Source of the DNA: Dichetophora obliterata
Lineage: Eukaryota > Arthropoda > Insecta > Diptera > Sciomyzidae
Direction of reading: 5' to 3'
DNA length: 64,000 nucleotides
NCBI GenBank assembly: GCA_963920525.1
Contig: OY986435.1
Coordinates: forward strand, 272,544,848-272,608,847
The translations under genes and the position numbers were made by a program. Positions 60,943 through 64,000 of this stretch are shown here, piece after piece. Numbering within the stretch: position 1 is the stretch's first letter; each line of letters begins with the position of its first letter. The notes beneath the pieces are model-generated. The model worked only from the letters and a program-made list of their open reading frames with translations, did no database searches and had not been told where the DNA came from.

Positions 60943-61374
60943 CAACAAAACTAAGCTTTATGGGTATTCAAACAAAGGTAATGTGCGTATCTATTCAACG
61001 AGGTGTCAAATTTAGAATTCCATAAGAATTTATTAAGATATAATTTTTTTATAATTAGAATTTGTCTGAAAGACTAGTGGTTTCTCTTTTACGAAAGCAA
61101 TACATTAAAAAGAGAATTATTAAAAAGATAACTACATTCAGAACTGCTGTAGACAAAGAAGCCTGTGTGGTACTTACTGAGGTTTGTAAACCCTAAGCAG
61201 CATCCGAAGGCCTCCTTTTGATACATTTATTTTTTTTTATTAAATTTGGAAAACCCTCGCGATTTTAAGTAAAAAAAGGTTGTATCTTAAATGCATGTAT
61301 TTTTGTGTTTGATATCTTGTTGAATAGATACTTGTATTATCTCTCTTTTGATACCCATAAAGTTTAGTTTTGTT
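60943..61374. repeat. inverted repeat, about 68-bp arms
   Basis: Arms at 60943-61010 and 61308-61374 share CAACAAAACTAARCTTTATGG and GTATCTATTCAAC in inverse orientation, with some mismatches. Probably a nested MITE. Confidence 0.65.
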
Positions 61375-62592
61375 GGAAAACTTAAAAAATCAGCTAAATT
61401 TTTAGTACACTTTTTCCAACGTTGGATGCCTATATCTTCTAAGCCAATTGCGTGCGATCAAAAATTTTTTAAATAATTAGAGTTGTTGCTATTCTTGAAA
61501 TGTTTCTAAAATTTTAATGCATAAGAACAAACTTTAACAGTTTGGGCCTTCTTTTACGATACAACCGAATACGGCCCTTTGTGATTGTTTCTGTATTTGT
61601 GTAAACCAACACCAATATAAAAAATACCACACTTTTCTGCTATTACACCACTTCCTTTTATTTTACTTCTTTGTTACAACCACATTCGCATACTCATTTC
61701 AGTGTCAAAAATTGTGAAACAGGGAAAAATATGAACATTTTAGCAAGTGCATGTGAAAGAAAGAGAAGGTATCATTATTAAAAATCATGTCTAATTTTTG
61801 CATATCCGCCATTGTAGTTTACTATTCCTGGTTTCGCTAACAAAAACCAAGTTCTGCAATAAAAAAATTAAATATCTTTAAATTGCTTATTGTTGGAACG
61901 CTGCTACCCATCAAAGAAGAATGAGCCAATAAGCACGCTTGCCAATATCAAGAATGCAGTGAGCATTTCAACATTCGCCACATCTAATTCCACTCCCAAA
62001 GTCGTCGGCACAGAAGTGGCTAGCAGTAGCAGCAACAACAGTAACAACAACAACAATAAAAAATGTTATAATAAATTAAAACCATTTGTTTCAAGACACC
62101 AACGAATTGCATGCATTTTTATTTTTTAAGAGGTACGTTAGATAAAACTGATTTTTACGTTATATCTAACGGTTACATATAACTGAGTTTTCGGTTAGAT
62201 TTATCTGGTGAGATTTGGTTACCTATAACCTGTATTTATGTTAACACTAACTAGAGAGAGAGCGAGACGGCTATATTTCGATGGTATTGGAAATTGATAT
62301 GTGTGAAAAAGGGATGCCAGATCACACGTATACACGAGTTTCGGTTAATTTCTTCCCGAGGCTCTTCCTAGCATAACCCAAACTTTGTATGAGGAGGTAA
62401 CCGATATTTCAGTTAAGAAAAACCGTTTTTGCTTAGTTAAATAACCGATAGTCTTCTTGTAGGGTTGCCATGCGTTGCCATGTTGTGCATGATCAGATAC
62501 ACACAAATCCTATTAAAAAGATTTCGATGTGACGCTTGTTAAGCCATGCACTGCTATGCCATGCGAGGCTAACTGGACCATAACTGGACCAT
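61374..62592. other. right half of the TIR element, no gene read
   Basis: AT-rich sequence with a CAA/CAG-type run at about 62025-62060. A 79-codon ORF at 61890-62129 is low complexity at its end (Ser, then Asn). Repeated GGTTA/TAACC words occur at 62160-62460. No conserved domain recognised. Confidence 0.35.
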
Positions 62593-62880
62593 TATACTCG
62601 TCAAGACTTGACGTTCAAGTTTTGCATATTCCCTTTTAAACTTGACGATTCAATTTACACTCGTCAAGAGTTGACGGTCAATTGTTTCTTTCACTCCTCC
62701 CTTTTTCTTCTCAAGTTTGTACTGATGACGCCGAAATAAAATTGAAAATAGCGGGACAACGAACGAACACAAAACGAATTGCCCAAGAATTGACGGTACG
62801 ATCAATTTCTTTCTTTCCCTTTTGTTACGATTCCCGCTCCCCCGAACGCAAGACTTGACCGTCAAGTCTTGACGAGTATA
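62593..62880. mobile_element. MITE with TATACTCGTCAAGACTTGAC termini
   Basis: TATACTCGTCAAGACTTGAC at 62593 and its inverse at 62880 are its TIRs (about 28 bp). It is inserted in the right TIR of the 59.8-62.9 kb element. The motif TCAAGACTTGA is shared with the MITE at 63157. Confidence 0.8.
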
Positions 62881-63156
62881 AACCGGGACTAATCGAGACC
62901 ACTCAATTGCCATGGTTGGCAATTCATGGCGAGCAATATTGCTTTTTTTTCTGCTGTATTTTTTCTTGTTTGACAGCCATTTTTAATTTTTCTCCAAAAT
63001 TTTAAATGTGTATATCTATAAAAATCAAGTAGCGTGCAGAATAAATTTATAAAATAATAAATTTATATAATAAATTCACGTTCAATACACGTTCAATATT
63101 TATTGTGATGCTTGGATCGCGATCCAAATTCATGGATTGATGGATCGCGGTTGAAT

Positions 63157-63661
63157 GACCCCTTTTACATTGATCAAGACTTGAAGTCAAGTTTTTTTGA
63201 CGTTCTCTTTTGAACTTGACGAAAGCTTTCACATTGGTCAAGACTTGAATTCAAGTTCTTGTCTTCTTTCCTTGTTTTCTAAAAATAAAACGAGATAGGT
63301 AGCAAGCAAATGAATTATAGTTTATAGAAATTTGCAAACTGAATTTTATTTTTTTACCGTGTTGGAAGTTAACAAAACGTTTTTGCTTAAAAATTTAATG
63401 CAAAATTAAATTATATTGGATGCAAAACAATTTTAATGCAACCGAAGTCTAACAAACTCACATTGATATGCGAAAAATAAAATAAAAAGCACTGTCAACA
63501 ACACGAAAATAGCAAAAGGAACACGAAAAAACACGAAAAAACACGAAAAATTGCCGGTACAGCTTCAAGTTTCTTTTTCCCTTCCGTCGCTTCCGATGTG
63601 CGGCGAATTGCCTACAAACTCTGAAACTTGACTTCAAGTCTTGACCAATATAAAAGGGGTC
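63157..63661. mobile_element. MITE with GACCCCTTTTA termini
   Basis: GACCCCTTTTACATTGATCA at 63157 and the inverse TGACCAATATAAAAGGGGTC ending 63661 extend to TIRs of about 38 bp. AAT lies on both flanks. Its right 100 bp is found again at 10150-10250. The inner part repeats GTCAAGACTTGAAT. Confidence 0.8.
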
Positions 63662-64000
63662 AATGCTACACGTTCAATATTTATCGCGTCAGTATTCATA
63701 CAATTTTTGCTAATGCCGTGGTTATACTAGCCAAACATGATTGCCGAACATTTTTTGTTGTTATTGTTTCACGTATAAAATGAAAAAATGAACTTTTTCT
63801 CATATTCATTTTCTCGCTCTCGGACCGAACATTTTGATTGCTGATTGAAACGTCAAACATGCCGAACTTTCCAGTGTTGGCTGTAGTCATTTTGTATAAT
63901 AGCATCAAAAAAGTAGGTAAAAGTATTAAAAAGTAGTTGATTGTGTCTTCAAGTAACCCTTAACATAAACAGCTAGCTGTCAGATATATGCAAACCATTT
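63662..64000. other. window edge, no feature recognised
   Basis: AT-rich, no gene or repeat structure identified. The 70-codon minus-strand ORF at 63696-63908 has no recognisable motif. Confidence 0.4.

Larger units (their letters stand above)
59818..62892. mobile_element. 3.1-kb TIR element with a THAP exon and a MITE in its right TIR
   Basis: TTAGTCCCGGTTTATGGTCC at 59818 begins a left end that continues AGTTAGCCTCGCATGGCA. On the right the inverse is split: GGCTAACTGGACC near 62562-62574 and AAACCGGGACTAA ending 62892, with a 288-bp MITE (62593-62880) between. The TIR is at least 50 bp once the MITE is removed. A THAP-like first exon (60431) lies inside. The superfamily is unclear: a THAP domain suggests P or Kolobok relatives, but no duplication could be confirmed. 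Confidence 0.6.

Overview
The window is eukaryotic, AT-rich and packed with transposable elements. It carries most of one recognisable host gene on the minus strand, the Golgi glycosyltransferase gene Mgat2 (GlcNAc-transferase II). The protein matches the fly form of the enzyme, introns have GT...AG ends, one intron is about 20 kb, and the element content (Tc1/mariner, hAT, PIF/Harbinger, P-like, Helitron, CR1/RTE/I LINEs, a CsRn1-type Ty3/gypsy, a tRNA SINE) fits a brachyceran fly with a large genome. The species cannot be fixed from the sequence.

Layout. 1-9.3 kb: intergenic or intronic DNA with a hAT element (3779-5679, 8-bp duplication) holding a smaller MITE, and a decayed Tc1 element with a GC-rich insert. 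10-12 kb: a TIR element with a nested MITE. 12-19.3 kb: a three-layer nest, namely a hAT-like transposase gene broken by a CR1-like LINE, whose ORF1 is in turn broken by a P-like element with a THAP exon. 19.9-22.0 kb: a non-autonomous Helitron with an internal tandem array. 22.8-46.4 kb: eight Mgat2 exons. The intron between exons 6 and 7 (23692-44019) holds an IR/DR Tc1 element with a P-like MITE inside, two copies of an AT-rich MITE, an intact SINE, an RTE fragment, and a PIF/Harbinger transposase split by a 10.1-kb hAT element. That hAT element contains Jockey-like, CR1 and CsRn1 gypsy remnants. 46.5-48.7 kb: a second IR/DR Tc1 element with a nested MITE. 49.8-55.0 kb: a full-length I-like LINE with two uninterrupted ORFs, a poly-A tail and a 13-bp target duplication. 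55-64 kb: small palindromic MITEs, a 1.9-kb foldback element built of about 12 mirrored 122-bp units, a THAP-containing TIR element (59.8-62.9 kb) and related 'GTCAAGACTTGA' MITEs.

How it works together. Only Mgat2 has a clear cellular role: it adds the second antennal GlcNAc during complex N-glycan synthesis. Its final exon, encoding the rest of the catalytic domain, is not visible here and should lie to the left of 22.8 kb, probably outside the window. Almost everything else is a stratified record of transposon insertions, and target-site duplications allow several insertion orders to be read directly. I saw no CRISPR array, rRNA, tRNA gene, operon or prokaryotic system.
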